A stretch of 64,000 nt of DNA from Chloranthus sessilifolius. Its lineage: Eukaryota > Streptophyta > Magnoliopsida > Chloranthales > Chloranthaceae. The notes beneath the pieces were generated by a model. The model worked only from the letters and a program-made list of their open reading frames with translations, was not told the origin of the DNA and did not search any database. How positions within the stretch are numbered: the stretch's first letter is position 1; every line of letters starts with the position of its first letter. The stretch is taken from assembly GCA_021018995.1 (NCBI GenBank), contig CM037588.1, positions 36,577,000 through 36,640,999 on the forward strand, written 5' to 3'. Positions 21,433 to 33,556 of this stretch are shown piece by piece. Position numbers and translations under genes: made by a program.

Positions 21433-22837
21433 TTAGTATGACCGAAGGAAATTGATCATGCTTTTTCTTTCCTCGGGAGATAGTGACGATCCGATCTTGG
21501 TGATTCTAGGAATTTCCTCAGTCCCTAGGTTGATGTCCTCTGTTTCTTCAACAATTGGTGTAGGGCCATGCTCAAAATTGGCAAACCGATCAAGGAGCTC
21601 ATTGGGGAGCTCCTTGGTAGGGATTTCCTTGTCCAGACCCGTGACTCCTACCTCTTCTTGTATTTCTACAGGAAAGGGGTCGATTTTATGTAGGACATAT
21701 TTTTTAATTAAGACATCATTTTCCTTGATTTTCTCAGGAATTTTGAAAGACAATATTTTGGGATTATTTTATCGTTCTTTTATTTTTTTGGGATTTTTAT
21801 TTTCTTCGGAGATGGGCCCTTTGCAAGGTTGGTCACTGTATACACATGGTGTTGCTTGCAAAGGGCTCACCTCACTTTTTATAGGTTATTTTTTTTGGGA
21901 AACTGGTATCGTATTTATGGCCATTTGTTACTTCTAGAGTTAAGGGTGCAATCGCCCAATTTCTTACCTGCGATGCCGCACCTTTGCCTGCTCAAATGGA
22001 GGAGGTCGATTGAGATGACTTTTGCGAGTCAGCGTCCATCATGTTAACCATGTTATCGTCCAAGATTTTTTCCTCAAATGTTAGCACGGGTTTGTGGTGG
22101 TTCACCATTGGTTATTGCATTGATAGGGGAGCTTCCTCCTCAAAGAGAGATAGGGAGGCTAGGTCTATCTCTAAGGTGTGGGGAAAGATTTAGGGATTGG
22201 TTGGGTGAGTCATGGCTACCGGTTTGTGTGGGGTTAACTGTGTTGCCCCATTCTGATCAACCTTTACGATCCCTGGGCTTTTACAGTAGCAATGGTTCGG
22301 GCATTTTCCTTGGCCTCTCAGACTTCTTCTTCAGTAGGCTTATAGCCTAAGCCGAATCTAACCTGCTGTCTGCCTTTGGCTTTAACCGGGTCTTTCCGTC
22401 CTTGCAAACGAAGTTTCAACCCTTTACCTTTTTGATAACCCAATTTCTGGAGCATGGCCACAGCTGCAACCATTCTGCCTTCGGTCTTCAAGGTGATCCT
22501 CTCGAGGGGCTCAGGGACCATTGTCGATACATTATATTCAAAGCTGTGGAAGTCTGTGTCTTCGGTCATGTGTGACACATCTAATACTTTGGGGTTCTCG
22601 AAGCTGTGGGTAGCCTTTTCTCTTTCCTCCAGTCCCTCACCCAAAATGGTGACAATCTTTTACTCTGATATAAATCAAAGTTTTTGGTGTAGGGTTGAAG
22701 GTATTGCCCTAACTCGTGTAACCAGGGGTGCCCTAATAGCAGATTGAATGTAGATTTGATGTCCGTAACTTGTAAGGGTATGGAAAAGTTCATTAGCCCA
22801 ATGACGAGCTCAACAATTATCTCTCTTCTCGTGTTAT
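21433..22837 (-). pseudogene. C-terminal protease part, G-patch-like domain and pre-RT linker of element B
   Basis: Next to the Athila A insertion lies a protease-end piece (FNLLLGHPWLHELG at 22600-22793). Past it is a glycine-rich block at 22318-22644 (MLQKLGYQKGKGLKLRLQG, then RFGLGYKP) that fits the G-patch-like domain known from Tat polyproteins, a likely nucleic-acid-binding module. After that comes the linker to RT (EDINLGTEEIPRITKIG; SLSPEERKSMINFLRSY). The protease is split by element A; its other half is at 36319-36723. The fossil has several breaks. Confidence 0.75.
22833..22837. other. Target-site duplication GTTAT, left copy, of element A
   Basis: GTTAT directly precedes the left LTR edge at 22838. 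The same five bases follow the right LTR edge at 36319-36323. A 5-bp duplication is the rule for Ty3/gypsy integration and proves that the element boundaries are original. Confidence 0.92.
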
Positions 22838-25219
22838 TGTTGGCGGATTTCTGAGTGTGTGCTTGCTTTATTGGTTGTGGTAAAAGAAATTTAAAATCAA
22901 GATAAAACAGGGGATGGAATCAGCACAACTAAGAAATCCTAGACCTGCAATATACAGGGTCCATTGTGGCAAGTTTTGATAAGTAAGAGTTTGTCCCACA
23001 GGGAAAGGTGATCTACGGCTCCAAGGGAGCCATCTCTAGTAATCCCTCCAGATCTGGCAGTCCTAAAAAGGAGGGGAGTTTAAGGTCACTTATTCTAGGT
23101 ATCCTAAACTACAGAAAGGGTTGAGAGGATGGATGGAGTGTGAAAAATAAATATAAAAGGGTGAAAAGTATGTCATTGAGCCTAGATTAGAGGAGCTTTA
23201 TAACTCAGATTCAGATATGATGTTATAGAAATCCTGTCCAATGGCTACATTATCACCACTGAGGAGAAAGGATCCGACCCATCTCTCTGCCATGATTCAA
23301 TCCCTTAAGGTTATAACCTGTGCACTCGAATGGCCACAGACTATCCTATAGGGGAACCACAATCTAGGGATGGGTCAAAACAAGTTAATCATTGTAGGCA
23401 CTATTTCATCCAGGCTACCAGCTCAAGAATCGATAGGGAACCTCAACCTCTAAAGCTCTAAGTGTGGGGCTAAGGCTGTATAGGACCATGATAGCCCAGA
23501 CACAGAACCAACAAGAGATTGAGTACAACCTTCGATCTAGCTGTCTATTGCTTGAGTGAGGCTACAATAGTCCAGTCACAAGCCTACAATCTCTATAACC
23601 AGATCAAATCTAACATTTAATAGTGGATCTATACAAATGTAGGGGAGTCTGCCTCTGTACAATCTCCCACCAGGCTTCTACAAGCTCAGGTGTAAAGAAG
23701 AAGGATCCATCTTGGATCGGTGGATTAGAATCACCCTAAGGCTATAACCTGTCCACTTGAATGGTCACAGACTATCCCAGAGGCTATCCTCCTCACGGAG
23801 CCCAAGACAAAACAAGAATATCGCTGCCACCACCATGGTTACAAGGCTACCAGCTCAAGCTCCCATGGGGATTTCAGATCTAGTGGGTCCTGTGGTGGGG
23901 CTAAGGCTGTATATGACCATGATAGCCCAGACACATAGGTCACTTGGATCTGAGTGGCCCTTAGAATTAGTCCTCCATTTCTTTGAATCACAGCCAAAGC
24001 AATGGCGGATCACAAGGCAACAGCCTTGCACAGAGCATCTCACATTCAAACACAAATCTCACAGAGTACAAATCCTATTACAAAACTTCCATTGATCTAG
24101 TTCAAAAAGCATACAAAGACATAGCCAGCAAGTGCTGGACTATGGAGAGAAGGGAAAAGGAAAAGAAAACTACTTACGGCTACAAAAAAAAGAAAAGAAA
24201 AACGATCTCATATCAAGTCTCCAAGAAATGAGATGTGTTCCCAGTTATTCCAGGAATTTTCCAGAATTCCTAAACCTAAGCTAAGTATGGGTTTATATAG
24301 TAGTGGTGTGGTGGTGCATTAGGATTAGGGAAACCCTAATTTTAATGATGCCACATGGCCGAATAGTGATCCTTAGATGCCTTGGGGCACGTGCACGGAG
24401 ATTTGAGCATGGGAGTGAGTGCCCTAATCGCTAGAAATTCCCAGAAGGCCCTCTGCTGAAGAGATGGAAGTTGAAGTTCAGAGCTTCGCTAAGTAGCCCC
24501 TTTGTTTCCCAGACTTGTCGCATGGTAGCTCTTGCTCTTCACGAGGATGATTTGATATTGAAGCTTCAACCGTTGCGAGGTTGCCTTGGTTTGCTCTTCA
24601 GGCAGTCGCGAGGTTGAGTAGACATCAAAGCCTCAGATGTCGCGGGGTTGGAGTTCAAGCAGTCGCAAGGTAGCTGTGCGATCGCTGGGTTGATCTTCAC
24701 GAGGACAGATTTGAATAGCACGAGAACTTCGTGAGCACTTCTCTTCAATGGACTTCGCGAGTTTCCTCGCGAGGCTTTAAGGAGTTCTGAACTGCGCGAG
24801 GCTTCATGTCTTGACTGATCTTCGCGAGGATGGCTCCGTCTTCGTGAGGGTGCTTTCTTCTTTGAATGGCGCGAGAACTGCGCGAGGAGTTCTCTTCTGA
24901 TAATTGCATCCTGCGGCCACTGCGCGACAGCTGCGCGAGGAGTCTCTTGAAGCTCTCTCCTCAGCCGTTCTGAATGAACTGCACGAGGTTGAGAGAGGTC
25001 TGCTTTGAACTGCGCGAGTCTCATTCTAGGTCTGGATTCAGAGTCCATCCTTCTGAGGGACTTCTGGTGCCAAAATAGGCTCCTTAGCAGGATTCCTGGC
25101 CTTGTTTCACTGCTGATTATTACCTACATAAAATACTTAACAAGAACTTATTAAATGGCTAAGGGTCTAATCAAAGGTTAAGTTAAGGGGTGAAAAGTGG
25201 TACTTTTCAGGTCTTAACA
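22838..25219 (-). mobile_element. 3' LTR of element A
   Basis: On the minus strand it runs from TGTTAAGACCTG at 25219 to CCGCCAACA at 22838. The promoter side holds CGCG-type motifs (about 24560-25030), an inverted telo-box pair (about 24330) and a TATATAAACCC box at about 24290-24301. The downstream half contains an internal duplication of about 435 bp, with two 'GACTATCC(C/T)A' blocks near 23345 and 23765. The other LTR is at 33921-36318. Confidence 0.93.
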
Positions 25220-25233
25220 CACCCCCAAACCTA
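25220..25233 (-). other. Polypurine tract of element A
   Basis: The minus strand reads TAGGTTTGGGGGTG and is directly followed by the LTR start TGTTAAGACC. This is the expected plus-strand primer position. Confidence 0.85.
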
Positions 25234-26874
25234 ATCTTTGCTAGTCCCTTAGCAAAGCTACATTAAACCTACTATAAAAATTAAATGCCACTTTCGTAGG
25301 GAGCACGGATACATTTAACATATGTACCAAGCCTTTTAAACCCCTAGGTGATCCCTAGTGGAGGAGTGAAGTCTCCTGAGGGTTTTCAGTGAAGACACCC
25401 ACAAACTTCTCAATGAAACAGTTAACAACAATGCAATATTATCAAGTGGGCAGTCAAGGAGCAGACTTAGTTTACTCTTGAATCAGTAATCATAAAAGAA
25501 ATTTAATCCATTGGTTGCACAGTAATTTAAATAGCATAAACTTCTCATGAAGGCACAACATTTCCAATCAGTGTACAACCACCGAAAACTGCATAAGTGT
25601 GTGCCAGCACTGGGCTCATCATCAGATTAAAAATAAGGTTATAGGTCATACAAAATGCCTTCGAATCCAGACCCAAAAACTTTCCAGGGCATACTATCAT
25701 AAGGGTCTTGTTGAGGGGTTCATTTTCTCTCAGGCTCAAGAGCAGTTACATCCCCCAAAGAGGTCTGTAAGCATGAGCATAGGCATAGCTCTTAGGTGCT
25801 GACATCCTTGACACATCCTCCCATGGAATGGATAACTCTTTATCTCCACACAACAGCTCACTCAACTTTGGATCACAAGGGCTTTTAATTGGGCTGGAAT
25901 GTGGCTTATGGAGTGGGGTTAAAAGAATGGAAGATTGAAAAGGGTTCAAAATTGAGAAATCAGTAAGTGAAGGAGGTGGTTCATGACTTCACCTTCTTGA
26001 ATTCAGCTCCTTTCTTCTTCTTTGAGATTTTCAGATTTGAAGTGATCAGTTTCTCTTCTTGATTTTGATTTTCCAAAAGAAAGTTCTTCTTTGACTCCTC
26101 TCTTGCTCCTCTTCATTATTGTTTTTGTTTCTTTTTGATGGAATTTTCTTCTTTTTATTTTTGTTTTTTGCTTTTTTGAAATGCCACCATGTTCTTAGTT
26201 ACCATGCTGCCAGAATTTTTTTGAGATACTTCTTCTCCATTCACCTAATGTTGACCATTGCTAGTCCATCTTCAACTTTTTCTCCTTTACTTTCTGAATT
26301 CTCAGAGTGAGGGTAGGCTGAATCAGGTTCATAGGTTCAGGTACAAGTACTTGGTTGCATATTGAAGAAATTTAGGATTTAAAGCTTAAAGGGGGTATGG
26401 ACAAGGGCAGTTGCTTAAGGTTGGTCTTATAAGGCTCAAACTGTCCAAGAGAAGGCCTTGATCCTTTCCTAAGTTTCATGAGTGCTGTCAGTTGTTTCAA
26501 CTTGGAGTTACCTAACTTCTAGTGAGCACAGTGACTCAGCCAGTCCTTAGAACTAGAAGAAATTGCCTTAGTCACTCCTCAAAGAAAAAATTTTGTAGGC
26601 CCACTTCTCACTGGTTATGGTCTTCCTTTGAACTTTTAAGTATGTCCTAACCTTTTTCTCTCTCTAATGATTCACTCAATGCTGATACAAGTGAGTTCCT
26701 TGGTGATCTCATCATGGAAATGTGAAAAATTAGAAGTTTATAATGTCTAAAGTTTGCAGAAATTTTTAAATTTCTTATTTTTCATGATTTTTGAGTGATC
26801 ATAGACACATTTCCATATTACTCACATGACTCTGCTGCACTTAGCTTAACTATTCCATTGGCAGGGTCTGCCTG
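25234..26874 (-). other. Conserved 3' non-coding region of element A
   Basis: About 1.6 kb without supportable genes lie between the two polypurine tracts. The same order of phrases is recognisable in C (51865-53484) and D (62515-64000), for example 'TTGGGGGATGT(A/C)ACTGCTCTTGAGC' and 'AAAGGATCAAGGCCTTCTCTT'. Such retention across two subfamilies suggests an RNA or cis function, such as packaging or 3' processing. Confidence 0.7.
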
Positions 26875-26891
26875 CCACACCCCCAAACCTA
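26875..26891 (-). other. Second, internal polypurine-tract copy in element A
   Basis: The minus strand reads TAGGTTTGGGGGTGTGG, matching the true PPT/LTR junction at 25220-25233 over 14 or more bases but 1.65 kb upstream of the LTR and not followed by one. The surrounding words (TGAGGACACTGCTCCTCATAGG before it, GCAGG after it) are also kept in C and D. Confidence 0.75.
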
Positions 26892-27067
26892 TGAGGAGCA
26901 GTGTCCTCACTGGGTCAAAGGTGTGTGCAGCAGACTTATTAAGGGCATAATAAAAGGAAAGAGCAAGAAAGAAAACAATAAAGAACTGTACAAAATAACA
27001 GGAAAAGAAAATTTCATTAAAACGAAAAAAGAAAATTACAAAAAAGGGGGAAGAAGGGAGAGAGGGA

Positions 27068-27310
27068 TCAAGGGTGAGGGGCTTGAGAAGGTGGGAGAGG
27101 GGGTGGAGTGGAGGGGGCAGGGTATGGTTCAATCTTTTGCTTTTTCTGCTGTGGCTGGAGCTTTTCCTCCTCCTCCTTAGCCAGGAGCTGCTGAACCGCC
27201 TCGTACTCATCCCAGAGGGGTTGTAGGGGATCCGGCTCTTTAGGTGGTGGCGGGTCCAACCACATCGGGTAAAACTTGTTAGGCAGCGCATTAGGCTTGT
27301 CATCTGCCAT
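27068..27310 (-). CDS. ORF3: small conserved accessory ORF of Athila element A
   Basis: This 80-residue frame starts MADDKPNALPNKFYPMWLDP at an ATG. It continues with the signature DPPPPKEPDPLQPLWDEYE, then a Glu/Lys/Gln-rich helix (LLAKEEEEKLQPQQKKQK) and a proline-rich tail. I do not recognise the protein family. A clearly homologous segment lies at 51368-51725 in the other Athila subfamily, with the core motif almost unchanged, so the reading frame has probably been selected. It lies downstream of pol, about 75 bp after a TTTAAATA box. No signal peptide or membrane segment is visible. It is probably a small intracellular protein. Confidence 0.55.
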   Translation of the reverse strand: MADDKPNALPNKFYPMWLDPPPPKEPDPLQPLWDEYEAVQQLLAKEEEEKLQPQQKKQKIEPYPAPSTPPPLPPSQAPHP

Positions 27311-27916
27311 TGGTTGGAATAGGGAAGGACCGCTAGGGTGAGAGGAGAAAGGATGCGATGAATATGAAAGGGGCTCCCTGTGTATTTAAAGACGAGGATG
27401 GTGGAAGATGAAACGGTGGAATAACATCCAGGTTGTCGAAATTAATTGAGAGTAAGTTGGGAAACGTCAAGTCCCAACAATCAGCATGGGAAATGACAAA
27501 TGCATTTGACTCGCACAGCTGGGTAAGGGGATCAAGAGATAACTGAATCTCGCGATTATGGATGTTGGGGCTTGAAGTGCGCGAGAGTCTCTACAGCATT
27601 TGTTGAAGCTCGCGACCGCGAAATAAATGCTCTATGTGAATTGCGCGAGAGCTTCCCAAATCTCAATTGGTAATGCGCGAGGGCTTAGTACCAAACAGGG
27701 GCAATACCGGTAGTGCGGCATACTCATCAAAAATATTCAAACGATAGGCATTCAATTCAAAAATCAGCAATTCGCAGAAGAAGAAGAAGAAATCATTCCC
27801 ATCCCACATAAACTCTATCAAGCTCAACATATTCAGACTCCACATGAATACTAAAATTTCCTAAAAATTATTGAAGAAACAAAAGTAGTATAGTACAACA
27901 TGGACACAACTGTGGG
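27311..27916 (-). promoter_or_regulatory. Candidate internal promoter region upstream of ORF3 in element A
   Basis: On the minus strand this holds several CTCGCGAG/CGCGAG-type motifs (about 27505-27690), the same words as in the LTR promoter. A GTCTTTAAATACA box (27381-27393) and a CACCCTAG phrase follow, and ORF3 starts at 27310. No other gene is supported in these 600 bp. Confidence 0.5.
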
Positions 27917-29218
27917 TCAGGTAGAGGTAGGGGTCCCATGAAAATGAATAGTGGGCATAGGGTCAGCAGGTTTTTCGATACAAGGCTTGAGCCTCTGACC
28001 ATTCACTTTGAAGGTTTGCCCAGATTTGGGATCCTGGACTTCCACAACACCAGATGGGGAAACATTTAAGACAGTATAGGGACCTTCCCATCTGGATTTT
28101 AATTTGCCAGGAAAGAATTTTAGTTTGGAGTTGAATAACCAAACCTTACCACCAGGTATGAGGCTTTTTCTCAGCAAGTCCTTGTCAAAGAAAGCTTTGG
28201 ACCGTTCCTTGTAGGTCCTGGCATTGGTGTAAGCATCCATCCTCAGCTCATCCAATTTAGACAGCTGCAATGACCTGTGGAGACCAGAAGAAGTTAGGTT
28301 CATATTTAAATTCTTAATGGCCCAATAGGCCTTGTGTTCTAACTCTACTGGGAGATGGCAAGCCTTGCCATAGACCAGTCTGAATGGGGACATTCCAATG
28401 GGAGTCTTATAGGCAGTCCTATACGCCCACAATGCATCGTTCAGTTTATTGGCCCAATCTCTCCTGTCAGTCCTCACTGTTTTCTCAAGGATGTGCTTGA
28501 TCTCCCTGTTGGAAATTTCAACTTGCTCACTTGTCTGTGGGTGGTAGGGAGTAGCAATCCTATGGGTCACAGAATATTTCTTGAGCAAGCTCTCGAAATT
28601 TCTGTTGCATAAATGGCTACCCCCATCACTGATAATAGCTCTAGGGGTTCCAAATCTGGAGAAAATGTGCTGCCTTACAAATTTGAGGACCACCTGGTTG
28701 TCATTGGTTCTTGTAAAAATGGCTTCTACCCATTTGGAAACATAGTCCACTGCCACTAGGATGAACTGATAACCATTAGAAGGAGGAAAGGGGCCCATGA
28801 AGTCTATGCCCCATACATCAAACAATTCTACAATAAGGATGGGCTGCAAAGGCATTGAATTTCTTTTGGACAACCCTCCTAATTTTTGACATCTCTCACA
28901 GGCCTTGCAGTGTGTATATGCATCTTGGAATAAAGAAGGCCAGTAAAACCCACATTGCAGGACCTTGTCAGCTGTTTTTCTCCCACTAAAGTGGCCTCCA
29001 CAGGCATTTTCATGGCACATGGCCAGAATACTGGGGACATCACTTTGGGGAACACATCTTCGGATGATTTGGTCTGCACAGTACTTGTATAGACAAGGTT
29101 CCTCCCAGAAAAAATATTTGACCTTTGAGAAAAATAGGTCTTTGTCCATTTTGGTCCAGTGGGCAGGAACCTTGCCTATAACTAGATAACTGACAATGTG
29201 TGTAAACCAAGGGACCAA
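27917..29218 (-). pseudogene. Integrase of element A (Athila)
   Basis: A well-preserved 430-residue stretch. In order it holds the zinc-binding region ([20 protein letters not shown] ... CKACERCQK), the catalytic core with [20 protein letters not shown], an [10 protein letters not shown] strand and [12 protein letters not shown] carrying the third acidic residue, and a C-terminal GPY/F-type module ([20 protein letters not shown]). The enzyme joins element cDNA to chromosomal DNA. Wording is typical of the Athila lineage. It follows RT-RNase H with the same polarity and is part of the pol polyprotein, so its first residue is not a true start. The parent element is a fossil. Confidence 0.92.
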
Positions 29219-29236
29219 GAATTGGATGGCAAATAA

Positions 29237-30750
29237 TTACTCATCCGGGAAGGCATCATTTGTAGGACCATCAAGGCATTCCTCCAAGACAATTTTGGAC
29301 AAGTGGTCAGCCACCACATTCTTCACACCCTTTTTGTCCTTGATTTCGATGTCAAACTCCTGCAGCAGGAGTATCCATCTAATCAGCCTAGGCTTAGCAT
29401 CTTTCTTGGACAATAGGTACTTCAATGCTGAATGGTCAGTGAAGATTACAGTTTTAGATCGTAATAGATAGGCTCTAAATTTGTCCACATCATAAACCAC
29501 TGCCAGAAGCTCTTTCTCAGTTGTGGTATAGTTCAGTTGAGCTTCAGCAAGTGATTTGCTGACATAAGCAATGACCACAGGCAGCTTATCTTTTCTTTGG
29601 CCCAAAACAACACCTATTGCCAAGTCTAATGCATCACACATCAGCTCAAAGGGTAGGGTATAGTCTGGTGTTTGGAGTACAGGGGCAGAGGTGGGGCATA
29701 TTTTCAATGTTTCAAAAGCCTTAAGACATTCAGCAGAAAAGTCAAAGGGCACATCCTGGCAGAGTAGGTGGCACAATGGCTTAGCAATTTTGCTGAAGTC
29801 CTTAATGAACCTCCTATAAAATCCTGCATGCCCAAGGAAAGATCTGATTTGTTTGACTGTTTTTGGAGGGGGCAAATTGGCAATGAGGTCAACTTTGGCC
29901 TTCTCTACCTCAAGCTCTTCTTTAGAGACTACATGGCCCAACACAATGCCTTGTGTTACCATGAAGTGGCTCTTTTCCCAGCTTAAGACCAGATTGGTCT
30001 CCTCACATCTTTGCAAAACTAGGCTGAGGTGTTGTAGACACTGGCCCAAACTGTCCCCATAGATAGAAAAATCATCCATAAAAATCTCCAAAAATTTGTC
30101 AATCATATAAGAAAATATGGCATACATACACCCCTGAAAAGTGGCTGGAGCATTACAAAGCCCAAAAGGCATCCTTCTGTAAGCAAAGGTGCCAAAAGGA
30201 CAGGTAAAGGTGGTTTTCTCTTGGTCTTGAGGATGCACAGGGATTTGGTTATACCCTGAGTACCCATCAAGAAAATAGTAAAAAGCTTTTCCAGCCAATT
30301 TGTCCAAAATTTGATCAATGAAGGGGAGAGGGAAATGGTCCTTTCTGGTCTTAGAATTGAGCTTCCTATAATTAATGCACACTCTCCAGCCAGTGGTCTC
30401 CCTGGCTGGTCTCAACTCTCCAGTTTCAGTTTTAATCATTGTTATGCCAGATTTCTTGGGCACCACTTGATAGGTGCCACCCAGTTAGAATCAGAGATGG
30501 GGTAAATCACCCCTGCATCTAGCAACTTGATGATCTCCTTGAGGACCACTTCCTGCATGTGAGGATTTAACTTCCTCTGCATTTCCCTGGAGGGTAGTGC
30601 TCCCTCCTCAAGATGAATCTTGTGCATGCAGATTGATGCATCTATTCCTCCCAGATCGGCAATGGTCCAACCAATTGCCTTCTTGTGCTTCCTCAAAACT
30701 GTTAGTAATTCCTCTTCCTGCTCATTGGTAAGAGAGGAAGAGATAATCAC
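29237..30750 (-). pseudogene. Reverse transcriptase-RNase H of element A (Athila)
   Basis: From the right: the RT start ([40 protein letters not shown]), the palm ([20 protein letters not shown]), the catalytic [11 protein letters not shown], the thumb ([40 protein letters not shown]) and RNase H ([51 protein letters not shown]). These enzymes copy the RNA genome and remove the RNA strand. It is part of a polyprotein with protease upstream and integrase downstream. Broken in a small number of places. Confidence 0.92.
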
Positions 30751-30768
30751 AGGAAGCTTATCACCTTT

Positions 30769-31575
30769 CTAAAGGAAGGCATATTTTAATGTTTCTGGAA
30801 GCTTCTTGAGTTCCAGATCGGGGGCTTGTAGGGTGGATGGCAAAATTGGTGCATTAGAGGATGGAGGAAGAGGCAGCAATGTAGGTTTCCAACTGGAATG
30901 CTGCACTGAGCCCACAGAAGACTTCAATGTGGTCAGGTCTTTTTGTATCACATCTGGGCTCTCTTCCTCCACCATGTCCCAAATTTTAACTAAATTCCTG
31001 ATAATGTTGCCCCACTCCAACAGAGTGGGCAATTCTTCATCTACAATTTCCTCTAGTACATCCACTGCAAAGCTCTCTTCATTGTCCATTTGAGGGTACT
31101 TTGCACTGTTGTACACATTTAGCTCAACTTTCATATGTCCGAAAGTTACCTCCATTACCCCAGACCTTCATTGAATGCATGCATTGGAAGTGGCCAAGAA
31201 AGGCCTGCCCAATATAACAGGTATGGGGTTTGGGCTATTGCTGTAGCCCATGTCCAAAACTAAGAAGTCAGCAGGGTAGAAAAACTTATCCACCCCCACT
31301 AAGACATCCTCAACCATTCCCAGAGGTCTCCTCTCAGACCTATCAGCCATCATTAGCACAATGGGGGTAGCTTTCAGCTCCCCCAAACCTAGCTGCAGAT
31401 ATACACTGTATGACAACAGGTTAACACTGGCTCCAAGGTCTAAAAGGGCTTTTCCAATTGTATGGTCTCCAATTACGCAGGGAATAGTGGGTATCCCTGG
31501 ATCTTGCAACTTCTCAGGCATGGATATGTTAAATATAGAATTCACTATATCAGTTGCAAAGACCTTTTTGGACAC
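30769..31575 (-). pseudogene. Aspartic protease and linker of element A (Athila)
   Basis: The catalytic loop is LLDLGASVNLL (near 31450). Typical flanks are IGDHTIGKAL before it and GVDKFFYPADFLVLDMGYSN then PVILGRPFLATSNACIQ after it. The linker to RT (30769-31155) is acidic and ends in DLELKKLPETLKYAFL, the usual lead-in to Athila RT. The enzyme would process the gag-pol precursor. It is a fossil with few breaks. Confidence 0.88.
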
Positions 31576-32546
31576 ATGGCCTCTAGCCTTTCTCTTTTGG
31601 GTGCAGAGGTCTTTTAGGAACTTTGCATAGGCTGGGACCTATTTAATTGCCTCAATCAGGGGTAAATTGATTTTCACCTGCCTGAAGGTCTCCATCATTT
31701 CCTCCATCTGGGCATTCCCTTTATCAAAAGCGATAGGGTTATTCAAAGCTTGAGGAAATGGCAGCTGAGGTTCTGCTGGCTCCTCAGCTGCTAGCCCATG
31801 ACTAAACTTCTGTTTCTTTCTTTTTTCATGTTTTTCTCCCTGCTGAGGCTCAACTACAGCCTCTTTATTTTTCTCTTGCTGCAGGGTGACAGGCAATTCT
31901 TGGCTTTGTGTTTCAACAACATCTCAATCCTGATCATTTGTATCATCTGTGGGAATGACCTCTGGTCTCATATACTCCACCGTTGTCTATCATCACCGAG
32001 ACCTTAGGGTAGTCACAGCATTGGTTCCCTAAAAACTTGAGGGAGCATCTTCAATTAAGAATTGATCCTTGGGGTTAGCAACTGGCTGGCAGGGCGACCT
32101 CCATTCATCTCGCCTAGCCAAGGCATTTGAAATTTGGCTTATCTGTTCTTCCATTTTCTGGAGGCTCTGACCATGAGAGTCCACAGTCTGGGCCAAGGAT
32201 CCCAGGTTTTATAATGAAGTCAAGATCTGGTCCTCAAAGGAAACATTTCTTAGCTGAGAGTGGGGTACAACCAACTGATTTTGTTGCTGATGGGGCTGCT
32301 GCTGGTGCTGGAAATTGGACCTAGGGGCATTCCCTTGATTGAATTGCTGTAGTGGCCTTTGTGGTAAGGCCAACATCTGCTGGGGCTGCATGTAGTTGTC
32401 TTGCCTCCACCTCAGATTTGGGTGGTCTCTCCATTGGTAACCAGCATTTTGATGCTGGTATCCATATGGCTGTCTGTTGTAGCCCCCAGATTGTTGCTGG
32501 CCATAAGATTAAGCAACAGCAGCATGTTCCAAATCCAATTCAGGAA
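31576..32546 (-). pseudogene. Gag-protease linker of element A
   Basis: A low-complexity region read on the minus strand. It has Gln-rich stretches (QQQNQLVVPHSQLRN; QPQQMLALPQRPLQQFNQ) and, later, KANMEEMMETFRQVKINLPL-type wording that leads into protease. C has the same region at 41895-42855. No enzymatic domain is expected here. Several breaks. Confidence 0.65.
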
Positions 32547-33556
32547 TTACCCTGCAGATGGACATTCCTCCACTGTGTGCTGTGGGGACTGGCATATCAG
32601 ACATGCCTCCACCACATGAGCAGCCCTTCTGGGTTGCATCACAGTCAGTAATTTGTCAAACTTCATAGAGAGGTTTGCCATCTGCAGCTGCAGGTCATTG
32701 TTCCCAAACACCTCATAAACTTTTCCTCTTAATCCAGCAGCAGACCCCACCTTTGACTCAGATTCCTGACTAGTTCTTGCCAGGGATGGCTTTTGAAAAG
32801 CATTCTCACTAATCACCTCAAACAATTCCCATGCCTCCTCAGTAGTCTTGTGCATGTAGGATCCACCACAAGAGGCATCGACCATATCTCTATTTTTCTC
32901 ATCAATCCCATTGTAGAAGCTTTGTACAAGCTGCCACTCTGGGATCTTATGGTGGGGGCATTGCTTGAGCATTTCTTTAAACCTATCCTGTGCCGGTTAA
33001 AATCCTCGCCAGATTGAGCAAAAGCAAGAATCTCTTTCCTCAACTAGCTAGTTTTGGCCTCGTGAAGAACTTGGAGAACTTGGTCACAGGTGTCTTTCCA
33101 TGAAGCAATGCTATTGTTGGGAAGAGTGGTCAACTGTAATCGCCCTATCCTTCAGAGAGAAGGAAGAGTCTCGAGCCTAGTAGCCCCGTAGCCTCAGTCC
33201 CAAAACCGCTGTGTTGATATTAAAATGTGGTGCACAAGGCCAAGAACCGAACTCAATATGCTTGTAAGGGTCCTCCCTTACAAGTTTCCATGGAAAGAGG
33301 GCAGCATCTGGATGATTGAAGTTTTTATCTCATAATTCCCCTGAACATAAGGGAATTGAATGCTAAAAGGGGAGTTATAGTCATCCGGAGCATTCAACTC
33401 CTTGAGAGTTCTGGGTTCTTCTTCACCCATATTTACTGTCACAGGTTCACTTGGGGGCTCTCCTGTGGTGTGACTGTCTCTTCTAAGTCTCCTTTCCCTT
33501 TCTAACTCAGGGTTAAGAGGCTCTAAAGTAGGGCTGAGAGATCTCCTCCCTAGCAT
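32547..33556 (-). pseudogene. Gag of element A (Athila)
   Basis: The frame begins at a conserved ATG (MLGRRSLSPTLEP) shared with C and D. The capsid part has NAPDDYNSPFSIQFPYVQGN and QMLPSFHG; the core has PHHKIPEWQLVQSFYNGID and MVDASCGGSYMHKTTEEAW. A zinc knuckle of the C-x2-C-x4-H-x4-C type (CLICQSPQHTVEEC) closes it. Gag builds the cytoplasmic particle that packages element RNA. A leader of about 340 bp separates it from the primer site. Broken in a few places. Confidence 0.85.

Noticed and set aside
24566-25048. A 160-residue open frame on the minus strand in the LTR of element A, Arg/Ser-rich
   Set aside because: It lies over the CGCG-motif promoter region. The equivalent stretch of the other LTR is not one open frame, and composition explains the openness. 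Not supported as a gene.
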